The position numbers and the translations under genes are program-made. Shown here one piece after another: positions 1-9,944 of a DNA stretch of 64,000 nucleotides. Source of the stretch: Prorocentrum cordatum (Eukaryota; Sar; Dinophyceae; Prorocentrales; Prorocentraceae); NCBI GenBank assembly GCA_963575745.1, contig CAUYUJ010015700.1:1-64000 (forward strand), written 5' to 3'. Position 1 is the first letter of the stretch. Every line of letters begins with the position of its first letter. Under the pieces are notes generated by a model. It had not been told where the DNA came from. It saw nothing but the letters and a program-made list of their open reading frames with translations, and did no database searches.

Positions 1-100
1 AAAGAGAGAAAGAGAGAGAAAGAGAGAGAAAGAGAGAGAAAGAAGGAGAAAGAGAGAGAAAGAGAGAGAAAGAGAGAGAAAGAAGGAGAAAGAGAGAGAA

Positions 101-140
<40 letters not shown>

Positions 141-222
141 AGAAAGAGAGAGAAAGAGAGAGAAAGAGAGAGAAAGAAAGAGAAAGAGAGAGAGAGAGAG
201 AGGGGAAAAAAGAAAGAAAGAC

Positions 223-261
<39 letters not shown>

Positions 262-328
262 TGAGGGCGAGAGAGAGAGGTGAGAGAGAGAGAGAGTGAG
301 GGTAGAGAGTGAGAGTGTGAGCGAGAGC

Positions 329-380
<52 letters not shown>

Positions 381-460
381 GCAGAGGCACAGAGGCACAG
401 AGGCACAGAGGGACAGAGGGACAGAGGGACAGAGGGAGAGAGGGACAGAGGGACAGAGAC

Positions 461-511
<51 letters not shown>
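1..511. repeat. GA-rich microsatellite tract
   Basis: Almost pure purine on the plus strand: (AGAGAAAG)n-like repeats turning into (GA)n, with a short block near 375-465 built on a 9-10 base unit like ACAGAGGG. Any open frame here encodes only R/E repeats. I treat it as non-coding. Confidence 0.97.
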
Positions 512-513
<2 letters not shown>

Positions 514-2409
514 CAATAAGAGCCATCTCGGAAACCCGTCTTCGCGGCGCTTCCTGCACCCGGTCCGAATGTCTTTCACGAGTCTCCCGCTCGGGGGCCC
601 TGGGGGGGTCATTGCAAATACCCCGACTCCCACTTGGGAGCATGTGAACCGGGGCGCCCCCGCCAGCATGGGCTGCTCTTCGCGATTCGGGTAGCGAAAT
701 GCTTAACGACGCGTGGTCCGCCGCCTTCCTACATCCTGCAACCCGCCAGCGATGGGGGCGAAATCGCAAACCCGAAGGAGGGGGCCCCAACTGCGCAGTC
801 CGGGCCCGTCCAACGCGCCACTCTAGAAGGGGGGGGGGGGGGGGGCTTCAGCACGCGCCATTCGAGATTCATTCCTCATACATTGGCGCGCGCTTTCTGG
901 GCACATCAAGACGTTAGCCGTAGTCGGGAACGCCAGCCTGCAGGGGGCACGGATCGCTCAGCACGGCGCAGCGCCCAACAATCGTTCAAATGTGAATGTG
1001 GGCATGACAACAACAAACACGCACAGAAACGCAGAGGAGAAGGAGACCAGACGGAAAGATGGGAGGAGGGAAGCAATGGATGGATGGAGATGGGGAAGGA
1101 CAACAGAAAGCGAGAAGAGGAGGGCGTCGAAGTGCACCTGCGGGGGGCGCCCCACCCCGACGCAAAACGACGTGAGGGAATGAAATAGAGAAGCTGGATA
1201 ATGGGGGGCGCGTCGAGAAGTATCTGTCGCGCTGGAAGCTCTGTAAAAAAACGCGTTGCAGCGCCCAGCCAAGGCGACGAGGCAGAGACGCAGCAGGTGT
1301 TGCCACCGGCGAAGCACAGGAAGTGAACCTGCCTCGGTACCCGAACAACTCAGGTTGTCCGGCGCTACCCGCGCGGCCTGACTGAACGGGGGCTCGCGCT
1401 GACGGGATCGCACCACGCCGTCTCGAAGCTCAGAAACACGAGGCGGGGGCGCATACTTCCAGAACGGGGAACTTCCCACGCGTGCAAGATCGCCAAGTCA
1501 GCTTCCAACAGAGACAATCAACGATGGTCGCAAAACGCACAAAGAATGAGCAAATACAGTCGTCACATCATCTGAAGCGATTGCGCCGTCTTACGAATGG
1601 CGCGCCCATGTCAGAGCGGGGTTCCGCCTTGACCTCGCTCGGAAGCCGCCCTGCTGAGGTGCGGGTCGAGAAGGGCACAACAGAAATCACGTTACAAACA
1701 CTCTCAGGGACTGACAGCGTCGGTTTCGCAACTCCGGCAAAGCGGCTGATGACCTGTGAGAGGGGTAACCGAGCAAAAGAGCCAGTCTGCTGCGCCCACC
1801 CCCATGTGGGATGGCGCCTGCATAGGGCACATGGCCGCAAGACGCCCCGCAGTGACGCGCGCGCCTTGAGGGTCACGCACAGAGAGGAGAGAAGAGGAGA
1901 CAGCGGGCGTCGCCACCGACCCTGGCCTGGGACACCCCCCACACCACTTGCCCCGCGGCGGGCCCCGCGTGCTCCGAGCACACATGCAGGACCAATCTCT
2001 CCTGCATTATCACGTGTGCAAAAGACACGTTTTCTAGCCCGGGCAGGGCGATGTTCTGCCACCACGTCCGCTTCCAGGGTGGGAATCGTCTTCCCGCCCC
2101 AGCCGCCTGACGCGCAGAGCGCGGGGCGCACTTGAGGCGCGCGCCGCGCGCCCATTGCCGACGCCGCAACAGCGGCTTCTCAGCCGCCGCCCCGGCGGCA
2201 GACCGAACCGCGGGGGCGCCCCGGCCGCCGGCAAGGGGGGCCACAACGGCCGCGCGGCAAGGCTCGCGACGGGCGCCCCTTCCTTCCCCGACGCGATAGG
2301 CCGCTCGGACACCCCTCCTGCTCTGCGCTTTCGAAACACCCCCCGGGGGCGGCTGTGAAAAACGGGAATTCAGTTTCCGCATTCAAAACGCCCCCGCGCG
2401 AAAACTACA
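512..2409. other. GC-rich stretch with no supported gene
   Basis: Several frames are open on both strands, notably 1,482-2,135 on plus and 1,568-2,155 on minus. They overlap each other, show no recognisable domain and have the base composition expected of GC-rich DNA. An 18-G run sits at about 829-846. I see nothing that decides a gene here. Confidence 0.5.
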
Positions 2410-2414
2410 ATTCA

Positions 2415-2500
2415 CGCTTTCAAAACACTGCCCAGAAGCTGTTTTGACAGCGGAAATTGAACTTCCACTTTCACAATCCCCAGAAACTGTTTTGAAAGCG
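2415..2500. repeat. 13-bp perfect inverted repeat
   Basis: CGCTTTCAAAACA at 2,415-2,427 is matched exactly by its reverse complement TGTTTTGAAAGCG at 2,488-2,500, with a 60-base spacer. The spacer holds a further related copy, CTGTTTTGACAGCG, so this is a small cluster of related elements. Function is unknown. Confidence 0.75.
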
Positions 2501-2539
2501 CAAAGCAGGAGAGGACTTGTGAACAACGCCCCTGGGAAG

Positions 2540-2760
2540 CCACATCCCGATGGCGACCCGCCGGCGACACCCTCCGCCACCGCTCTTCCTTCTCTTCCTC
2601 CTCTCCCCTCCTTTCCCGCCCCCCAACTTTACCCATCGTCATCATCGCACCCCCCGCCCCCTCCCCCCCTCGTCGCGCGCCCCCCCGCTCGTCGCCCACC
2701 CCTTCTTTCCCCCCCCGCCCCCCCCCCCACACCCTCGCCCTTGCAAGCGGCGGCGCGCCT
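2540..2760. repeat. pyrimidine-rich (C/T) tract
   Basis: A stretch dominated by CCCCT, CCT and CTT runs. It could be polypyrimidine-rich intron or intergenic sequence. It inflates the proline and serine content of plus-strand frames. Confidence 0.8.
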
Positions 2761-2789
2761 CCTTATTCGCCCTTTAAGGCGGCGGCTTG

Positions 2790-3009
2790 AGCGCGCGAGG
2801 AGAAGGCCTTTTTGCGCACCCGCACTGCGTCTGCAATACAGCGACAGAGCCACGGCCGCAATTGCGGTTTCACCCGCCGACACAGCGGTTGCGCTGGGCC
2901 AAAGCGACAACTTCCCCTGGCCGTCGAACCCCTTAGTCGGTTTCTTCGCGGCTGGCGGCCCCGCGGCCTTCTCCTTCGCCTGCGTCGCCTCCTCCGTGCG
3001 CCACGTTCC
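2790..3009 (-). CDS. candidate downstream exon of an unrecognised minus-strand gene
   Basis: The minus strand reads like real protein, with a K/A/E-rich helix-like stretch (TEEATQAKEKAAGPPAAKK), then PTKGFDGQGKLSLW and an alanine-rich segment. A TGA at 3,010-3,012 in the same frame separates it from similar-looking sequence upstream (KEGDELPWETKPKQKSKAK). It may be one exon of the gene whose other pieces lie at 3,168-3,713 and 3,830-3,982, or a decayed copy. No family is recognised. Boundaries are approximate and no splice sites were proved; dinoflagellates often use non-GT donors. Confidence 0.3.
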
Positions 3010-3167
3010 TCAAATCGCTTTGGCCTTGCTTTTCTGTTTGGGCTTTGTCTCCCACGGCAGTTCGTCGCCCTCCTTCACCTGCGACGCTGTCTGCGGCGCG
3101 GGGACTTCTATGCCAGCCACAAAGCACCCCCTCCCACTAGGCCCAACAAACCGCGAGCTCTTTCACG

Positions 3168-3713
3168 CTAAACCGCGCGACTGCGCTTTCCACGAGAGGC
3201 GTCGCGCGCCCGCGACTCCGCGGGCGCGAGCTTAGCCACGGCCCAGAACCAGCGCATGCCCCAGGTGGCACCCTCCGCCACGTCCGCGGGCGCAGCGTCT
3301 GTCGGCCCCTTGAACTCTGGGTGGGGGTAGAAATTCATGGGCCCCCTGACGACTGCGTCCGCCTTGACACACGCCTGCACCCGCGCCTTGCATTGGCGCG
3401 CGCCCTTCTCGCGAACTTCGGATGCTCTCGGACGCAGGGCCAAAACTCTATGATTTCCGCGTCGTGGTCCGCGGTCGCCACTGCGCTGCGTCTGCCTGCT
3501 TCGGGGCCCCGCGGCAGTTCGACGCCCGCCTCCGCGGCTACGGGCGCGGTGCGCCCGCGGGGCGAGGAACGCAGCAGCGGCGAGCGCGGGCGGTTTCCGA
3601 CCCTTGCGCTCTGGGCGACTGCTGCCACTCGGCAACAGGCAACGGAATTGGTGTGTGGGGCCCTTTCCTGTCGCCCTGCTGCTCTGGCTGATCGCTGGTA
3701 GCTGCGTCACCAT
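3168..3713 (-). CDS. candidate exon or ORF, unrecognised protein (181 aa)
   Basis: This minus-strand ORF begins at an ATG (3,711-3,713). Its last third reads like true protein, including GPMNFYPHPEFKGPTD and GATWGMRWFWAVAKLAP, after a basic, arginine-rich first half. It lies between another good-looking minus-strand segment (2,790-3,009) and the short ATG-started ORF at 3,830-3,982, which suggests a multi-exon gene or a decayed copy. No domain is recognised. The arginine-rich half could be intron read-through. The plus-strand frames across this interval are GC-rich shadows. Confidence 0.35.
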   Translation of the reverse strand: MVTQLPAISQSSRATGKGPTHQFRCLLPSGSSRPERKGRKPPALAAAAFLAPRAHRARSRGGGRRTAAGPRSRQTQRSGDRGPRRGNHRVLALRPRASEVREKGARQCKARVQACVKADAVVRGPMNFYPHPEFKGPTDAAPADVAEGATWGMRWFWAVAKLAPAESRARDASRGKRSRAV

Positions 3714-3741
3714 GTCGAAAAAGGAGAAAAAACAAAAAAAA

Positions 3742-3742
<1 letters not shown>

Positions 3743-3817
<75 letters not shown>
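3743..3817 (+). repeat. uninterrupted run of 75 A
   Basis: A continuous A run, preceded by A-rich sequence from about 3,719 with G and C interruptions. If the flanking ORFs are minus-strand exons it is a poly-T in an intron. It could also be the tail of an inserted retrocopy on the plus strand. I saw no target-site duplication. Confidence 0.95.
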
Positions 3818-3819
<2 letters not shown>

Positions 3820-3829
3820 GCCGCGTTTC

Positions 3830-3982
3830 CTATCTGCGCCGCAACTGCGGCTGCTTCGCTGCAGGCGGCGGCGCGCCCAGCAACTTGAACCAGTCAGGTT
3901 TCCGAATTCCGTCAAGAGCCGCAACTGCGGCCGCCAGTGCTGCGCGATGCTTCTCCTCGGGCGAGCTCTCTAGAGGGCCCAT
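3830..3982 (-). CDS. short minus-strand ORF, possible first exon (50 aa)
   Basis: This starts at ATG (3,980-3,982) and ends at TAG (3,830-3,832). The protein is compositionally ordinary rather than repetitive: an acidic start (LESSPEEKHR), an alanine-rich helix, then GIRKPDWFKLLGAPPPAAK. A 22-bp perfect inverted repeat begins immediately upstream of the ATG. The frame is also open upstream through the hairpin to about 4,102, so the ATG is not proved. It may continue by splicing over the poly-T run into the ORF at 3,168-3,713. No family is recognised. Confidence 0.4.
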   Translation of the reverse strand: MGPLESSPEEKHRAALAAAVAALDGIRKPDWFKLLGAPPPAAKQPQLRRR

Positions 3983-3983
3983 T

Positions 3984-4034
3984 GCGAGACCTCTGTGGTC
4001 CTCGCTTGTTTCGCGAGGACCACAGAGGTCTCGC
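3984..4034. repeat. 22-bp perfect inverted repeat with 7-base loop
   Basis: Arm one at 3,984-4,005 (GCGAGACCTCTGTGGTCCTC plus GC) is exactly complementary to 4,013-4,034. The loop is TTGTTTC. The right arm is followed by GAAACGA, nearly the complement of the loop, and then a third diverged copy (GCGAGGACCGCAGAGGTCC) at about 4,042-4,060, giving a nested fold-back. Confidence 0.95.
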
Positions 4035-4203
4035 GAAACGAGCGAGGACCGCAGAGGTCCCTCCTCCCTCCACTCCCCCCCCCCCCCCCCCCCCCACCCC
4101 ACTCCCTGCCTGCCCGCCCACGGGCAATCCTAGAGGCACTTCCTGCATATCGGCACTTCCCCCCCTCCCCCCTTCCCTACCGGCGCGCCAACAAGTACTC
4201 CCT

Positions 4204-4447
4204 GCCTGTAGGCACTCGCACGCTCACTGCCCACAGTCACGCGTACAGGCCCCCCCCTGCCTATAGGCACTCCCTCCTTCTCGTCCTTCGTCTCTCCCTG
4301 CCCAAAGGCGCGCCTGCACGCCCTCCCCGCCTATAGGCGCCCTCCTCCACGGCCTACAGTCACGCCTACAGGCCCTCCCTGTACGCCTGCAGGCCCCCCC
4401 TGCCTACAGGCATCCGCGTAACCCAACGAACGGCAGCGCCTAAAGGC
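4204..4447. repeat. minisatellite built on GCCTNNAGGC palindromes
   Basis: Copies of the 10-bp palindrome GCCTNNAGGC lie at 4,204, 4,259, 4,329, 4,364, 4,385, 4,402 and 4,438, with a one-mismatch copy at 4,300. They are embedded in degenerate C-rich 18-70 bp units with CACGC and CTCCCT. Spacing is irregular. Confidence 0.8.
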
Positions 4448-4559
4448 TCTACCGTCGGGGCCTTTTCTGGCTGCGAGGGCCCGTGGGGATTGTACGTCGG
4501 AGGCGCCCACAGAAAGAGAAGCGCCGCGTACACGCGGGAACAATCCAAATGGGTCACAA

Positions 4560-4690
4560 TCCACGTTGTCCTCCTGCTTCCTTTTCCTCTTTCCTCCTCC
4601 TCCTCCTTCCTCCTCCGCCCCCCCCCCTCCTCTTCCCCCTGCATTTCGCCCCTCCTCCTCACCCCCCCCCTCCTCCTGCTCCAGCCGCCG
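4560..4690. repeat. pyrimidine-rich tract before the LINE-like ORF
   Basis: CCTCCT and CTTCCTC repeats with C-runs. The frame of the downstream ORF is open through this tract, but the composition argues it is 5' non-coding. Confidence 0.75.
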
Positions 4691-5008
4691 TCCCGGCCCG
4701 AGGCTTCTGGGCGCAGGTATCCAGGATACCTGCGAGCCTCGCGGGACTCGGCGGCCATACGCGCTCGCCCACGCCCTCGCTGGTGGCGCGCGGGCCGGCC
4801 GTGCTGCCGTGCTGCGGTGCGCGCCGCCCCCAGAGTGGGCGGGCGCACGACGGCGCGGGCGCCCGCTTCGAGCAGGGCGCGGCGCCGGCTGCGCGCGCGC
4901 GAGCCCGCCTGGCACAGGCGCGCTCGCGAGCGGCGCACGCAGTCGCGCACCTTGCTGCGCGTCGCCGCTGCCGCTGCGAGGCTGCGCGCGCACCACAGCA
5001 GCGGGCTG

Positions 5009-6799
5009 ATGTCAGGCCGAGCCGGAGGCGGGGGCAAAGGCGGCCAGGGCCGCAAGGGCAGCGGCAAGGGCAGTTCGGGCGGCGGCCACAGCGGGCAGAG
5101 TGGCAGCACTCCGCCGTGGGCCGCGCCGCCGCCGCCGCCTGGATGGCGGTGCCCGTCGTGCGGAGGACTCAACGGCCCTGCTGACGCCCTGCGCCGCACC
5201 TGCTTCCCTCTTCCCGAGCATGGCCCCATGCATGGAGACGGAGGAGGGACAGCGCGCCCGCGCGCGGGCCCGCGCGGTGACGGCCGCCAGCCTCGTTCTG
5301 CCTCGAGGCGTCGGCGCCGCGGCGGCAAGGGCGAGGCACGTCAGCCCGAGGCCGAGCCGAGGCCGCGGTCAGCCTCGCGAGTCCGCTTCGAGGACGAGGG
5401 CACGGAGGACGACGGAGGCGATCCGCGGCCGAGGTCGGCCTCGAGCCGCCGCCAGCGCTCCGCCGACGGCGATGGCCGACGGAGGCGGTCTGCTGGAGGC
5501 GAATCTGATGCATCGGATGGCGATGAGGACGGCCGCAGCCCCGCGCTCGGCATCCTCCCCGCGCTGCCGTCGGACGCGCGGGCACACCCAGCCTGGGTCG
5601 AGCCGCCGTCGGATGAGCGCGGGCTCACGGCCCACAGGCGCTCGCTGCGCCAGATGGCGGCCGCCACGGGCAAGAGGCTGCAGGCTGCCATCGAGCTCGG
5701 CATGAGTCTGGAGCAGAGGCGGCCACAGGAGGAGGAGCACGCCGTGCAGCTCAGCATGATCATCCTGGCCCGCCCAGCTGGCGCACGATGCGACCGCCAG
5801 CGCAGCTTCGTCCAGCGGGCTCAGGCCAAGCTGGAGAAGGCCGAGGCCGCGGCTGCGCGGGCGCGCGAGGAGCTCGCGGAGCTGGAGGCGAAGGTGGGTC
5901 AGCGCGCCGAGGCCCTCGGCCGCGCCAAGACGCTCCTGGAGCAGCTCGAGGCCATGGCCCCCGCGGGCGACGAGCCGATGGAGGAGCCCATCACGCCGAC
6001 GCCCGTGGCCGGCGCTGAGGGCGATGCAGCCCCAGCCACGCCGCCCGACCGCGCGCCGCCCATCGCGGCCATCGCGGAGCTGCAGGCTGGCCAGGCGGCC
6101 CTCACCCAGCAGCTCGTCGGCCTCACGCAGCTACTGACGACGATGCAGGGTCAGATGGCGGCGGCGCGCGGCGGAGCGGCGCATGGCGACGCGCCTGCGC
6201 CCGAGGTGCGGCCCTTTGCAGGGCCCCCCCAGCGCCTGGGGCCAGTGGCCCCCGCGCCCAGGCCTGAGGCTCCTGCCGCGGCCTACCCCGTGCCGGCCGA
6301 CGCACCTGTGGCCCGCGGCCCACAAGGGGGGCCCCCGCCTGCGGGCGCCGCCGCGGGGGCGGCATGGGGCGCTGCTGGACCCGCCGCCGCCGACGCCGTC
6401 GAGGTGCCAGTCAGCGCCGAGGAGGATGTTGCTGCGGCTGCCACGGCCGAGGCAGCCCGCAAGGCGAGGGCAGCTCAGCGTGCTGAGAGGAAGGCTGCAG
6501 AACGTGCACGTCGCCCTGATGGCCAGCAGGGACTGCGAGACGCGTTGGCTCGCCAGGCGTCAGCGCGGCCAGGTGCGCGCAGTCACCGCGGCCGCGGCGC
6601 CCTGCCACCGTCGCCGCACGGCCGTGCCGCCGTCGCCGCAGAGGCAGGAGAGGATGCCGTTGCAGGCGCAGCCAGCCGCCGCCAGAGGCACAGCCGCAGC
6701 CACAGCCCACGGCGCGAAGCGCCAGATGGCTTCATGCTGCGCGGCGGCCGCGCTGGCTCCACCGAGGGCAGCGAGGGGGCGACGTCGACGCCGGGGTGA
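5009..6799 (+). CDS. LINE ORF1-like protein (596 aa)
   Basis: I chose the ATG at 5,009 because the 173 in-frame codons before it run through C/T-rich and Arg/Ala-rich sequence without protein character. The protein starts with a G/S/K-rich segment, then a W-C-x2-C zinc-ribbon start (GWRCPSCGGLN). The second cysteine pair expected in this family seems lost, with only one Cys at RRTCFPLPE. Next come an R/S/D-rich linker and a central predicted coiled coil (residues about 240-310, with QRAQAKLEKAEAAAARAREE), then a Q/L-rich helix, P/A-rich regions and a basic RS-containing tail. Dinoflagellate non-LTR retrotransposon ORF1 proteins share this order, and probably bind element RNA (inference). No endonuclease or reverse transcriptase ORF follows in the next 3 kb, so it is an orphan, a decayed element or a domesticated gene. 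Confidence 0.6.
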   Translation: MSGRAGGGGKGGQGRKGSGKGSSGGGHSGQSGSTPPWAAPPPPPGWRCPSCGGLNGPADALRRTCFPLPEHGPMHGDGGGTARPRAGPRGDGRQPRSASRRRRRGGKGEARQPEAEPRPRSASRVRFEDEGTEDDGGDPRPRSASSRRQRSADGDGRRRRSAGGESDASDGDEDGRSPALGILPALPSDARAHPAWVEPPSDERGLTAHRRSLRQMAAATGKRLQAAIELGMSLEQRRPQEEEHAVQLSMIILARPAGARCDRQRSFVQRAQAKLEKAEAAAARAREELAELEAKVGQRAEALGRAKTLLEQLEAMAPAGDEPMEEPITPTPVAGAEGDAAPATPPDRAPPIAAIAELQAGQAALTQQLVGLTQLLTTMQGQMAAARGGAAHGDAPAPEVRPFAGPPQRLGPVAPAPRPEAPAAAYPVPADAPVARGPQGGPPPAGAAAGAAWGAAGPAAADAVEVPVSAEEDVAAAATAEAARKARAAQRAERKAAERARRPDGQQGLRDALARQASARPGARSHRGRGALPPSPHGRAAVAAEAGEDAVAGAASRRQRHSRSHSPRREAPDGFMLRGGRAGSTEGSEGATSTPG

Positions 6800-7837
6800 T
6801 GTGTCATGGCGGGCGGGCCACGGGGAGCGAGAGGGCTGCCACTGAGCCGTCTCAAGGCCCGCCTGCGACTGGCGCTGCGCCAGTCAGGCCGACTGACACT
6901 CACCTCGGATGGCGTCCGAGGCCCAGCAGCAGCCGCGCTGCCCAATTCCAGATTGCACTGATCTAGTCAGGCTTCTGCGTCAGCCCTGGCTATCTTGCTC
7001 TCTCACTCCCGTCTTTCTTTACCCGTTTCCCAATCTCCGTGCCCCCCGCCGCCCCTACAGCCCGTTGAGCTCACACCAGAATTGCGCGCCCTAGTTGCTG
7101 CCAAGCGTGCGCAAGCTAGAGAGCGACGTCGGATTCGACTCGCCCAGCGAATAGCCCCATGGACTTTCCAACCCGGTTTTGGGGTAGGGCTGTTTGATAA
7201 TGCGCACGAGTAAATAGGATGTTGGGTGGAGGGCCTCAGGTGTAGGTGGTGGATGGGTAAGGGATTGCATCTCAGTCAGGCACTTTGTCAGTCCTGGCCT
7301 TGCTCTCACAACTATTTCGTCTTTCGAGCCTTGCGTTACCTCTTTTATCTCACCTTCCTAGAAGCTCACAGTCATCCGCGCCAAGCACACGGCACTTGGG
7401 TGGGCCACCGTCTTGGGGTGTGACAGGCGAGCAGGCTGACAGTGGGGTACTTGTGTGGACGTGCTCTGATCTCTCCGCCTATGTTGCCAGTGCTTCGAGC
7501 TTTGCTAAGACCTTGCCTTGTGGCTGGTGCTATGGTTAATGCGTGCCCTCCTCGTTTGGCTAGCCCCGTGGTGGTATACAGATAACCCCCAGCTCATCCG
7601 CCAGTTTCGAGCTGAGCTGGAATCACGTCCGCTGAATGAGCTTGCATTCCATAGCCGTCTGACCTCCAGAGTTGCGCCACAGCAGGCCTGACTTTCACGT
7701 GGATCAGTTTTGCTGCAGACAGCCACTCTTGGACCATGGTGTGTGTCTGTCGGCCACCTTCAGTTTTCAGGAGTATCCGATGGCCGCAGTTTCAGGTGAT
7801 TTTTGTAGTATGGAGGGAACGTTGGGGGATTGGCCGA
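6800..7837. other. no supported gene
   Basis: Sequence after the LINE-like ORF. It contains only short frames without domain signatures, and no A-rich tail that would mark the 3' end of a LINE. Confidence 0.5.
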
Positions 7838-8611
7838 GGTGTTAGCAGCGGGGCAGGGTAACAGCAAGCGGAGAGAGCGGCAGCCCGCCTCTTTTGCCCT
7901 TTCATCGCTTCGGCCTGCCTGCAGCGCCGGCCCGCCCTCTTGCCCTCTCTCCCTCTGAAACCAGATTTCTCAGATAATGACAGCAGTCGCATTGCGCAAC
8001 TGTTGCCATCTCGAGCGTCAGCCTTGTCGGCCGAACCGAGGGTCGATCCGTGAGGGGAGGGGGCCATAGTGGGCGCTCCGAAAGGAACTCGCGAAGCCCC
8101 CGCCCCACAGCGGCTCTCGCCGAGGTAAAGTCGTTGAGTTCAGCGGCTTTGAGAGCCACAGCGGTCGTGAAGACCGCATCGTGTAGTCGGGAGAGGGCTG
8201 GGATTGGTAGGTCGGGCAGTTGGAGGTATTAGCAGCGAGGCAGTGTAGCAACAGTCAGAGAGAGCGGCAGCCCGCCTCTCTTGCTCTCTCTTGTGCACGG
8301 CCTGCCTGCATGTGCTGTCCCGCCCTCTTGCCCGCTCTCTCTCTGAGACTAAATTTCAGACGGTGCGTAACAGGTTTCACTGAAAGCAGTTGACGCGCGC
8401 AACTGTCGCCAGCTCGAGTGTCAGCCTGGTCGGCCGAACCGAGGGTCGAACCGTGAGTGGGGCGGGCCATAGTGGGCGTTCCGAAAGGAATTCGCGAAGC
8501 CCCCACCCCACAGCGGCGCTCGCCGAGGTAAAGTCGTTGAGAGCAGCTGTTTTGAGAGCTGACAGCGGTCGAAGAGATCGCAACATGTATTCGGGAGGGG
8601 GTTGGGTATGT
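7838..8611. repeat. 387-bp tandem duplication, two copies
   Basis: Copy 1 is about 7,838-8,224 and copy 2 about 8,225-8,611. Both start GGT(G/A)TTAGCAGCG, pass through GAGAGCGGCAGCCCGCCTCT, and share CGGCCGAACCGAGGGTCGA and CTCGCCGAGGTAAAGTCGTT. Divergence is moderate, with small indels, most of it in the CTCTCT-rich part. A weaker third partial copy may start near 8,620. No coding function is supported. Confidence 0.9.
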
Positions 8612-9470
8612 CAGGTTGGGCGGACGTGCTGAGATCAGAGAGGCATGTGCCTGCCTCTATTGCTTCTTTCCGCCGCCGCCTGCTTGCCACCCGCTCGCCT
8701 GCTCTCTCTCCACCGTCAACCTGGACAGAGGTGCGCCCCCTCGCGTTTCTGTCACCGCCCGACTGTCAAGCTTCAAGCCTTGGCCCGTGGGGGGCAGCGG
8801 CAGGGGGTTCGGTGAGCGTAGTCCGTCGCTAACCACACACCCGTTGCGTGTGGCACCGAACCCCCGAGCGTCCGTCGGGCCGCGCGTCGCCAGCCAGGCG
8901 CTCATGCGGCTGCACGCCGCAGCCCCCGCCTGCCGCCAGCCTTTCTTGCTTTTGTTTCGCAGATAAGGATGGGTGTGGGAGTGGCTGGTAGCATTGTGGA
9001 GGGGTTAAGTCAGCGAGTACATCTCTGTGAAGCGTGATGTTCTGGCGCTGCCGGGGATACGCCGAGAGCAACCGTGCAGGATTGCCCACCCTGTCCGCTG
9101 CCACTTCCTGGCCACGGTTGAAAATTTCAATCCCTTGCCGCCTAGTGCCAGACGCTCTGCGTCCACATGGCTGCCTCGCACCCAGTTGCGCGCGTAGTTA
9201 ATACTATGGGACTGGGTGGGATTCGTGGGGTTAGGCAGGTTGGTCGGAGGAAGTTACTGTCTGACTTGACTTCAGGTGCCCGTGCAGAGTTTGCGAGTTT
9301 CGCCTCTTAGCACAGCCACACGAGTTGACTGTGCTGACTGCCTCTGCTGGCTGCAGCGCCGCCATTAGCTGACAGGCCATACGCTTCATCAGCAGCGCAA
9401 TCCAAAAATCCTCCTGCTCCTCTTCCTCCTCCTCCTCCAGGGCCCGCGGCTCTGACTGCCCAGAGCAGAG
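8612..9470. other. no supported gene
   Basis: Mixed GC-rich sequence with overlapping short frames on both strands. It may include a decayed third copy of the preceding repeat at its start. No motif was recognised. Confidence 0.45.
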
Positions 9471-9473
9471 GCG

Positions 9474-9519
<46 letters not shown>

Positions 9520-9593
9520 ACACTCGCGCACGCACGCAAGCACACACGCACGCACGCACGCACGCACGCACGCACACACGCACACACACACAC

Positions 9594-9626
<33 letters not shown>

Positions 9627-9672
9627 CACGCACACGCACACGCACACGTTCTCGTACACGCACACACACACG

Positions 9673-9704
<32 letters not shown>

Positions 9705-9879
9705 CACACACACACACACGCACGCACACGCACACGCACACGCACACGCACACGCACACGCACACGCACACGCACACGCACACGCACACGCACACGCACA
9801 CGCACACGCACACGCACACGCACACGCACACGCACACGCACACGCACACGCACACGCACACGCACACCCACACACACGC

Positions 9880-9911
<32 letters not shown>

Positions 9912-9944
9912 GTACTCGTACACGCACACATACACACACACATG
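9474..9944. repeat. CA / CACG dinucleotide tract
   Basis: About 470 bases of (CA)n alternating with (CACG)n and (GCACAC)n. The alternating purine-pyrimidine pattern, especially (GCACAC)n at about 9,715-9,865, is of the Z-DNA-prone type. The long Cys/Val and Val/Arg frames over it are artefacts. Confidence 0.97.

Noticed and set aside
3900-3985. EcoRI, NotI, SacI, XbaI and ApaI sites in 80 bases, resembling a cloning polylinker
   Set aside because: The sites are spaced by unrelated sequence and the minus strand through them encodes an ordinary protein segment, so vector contamination is unlikely.
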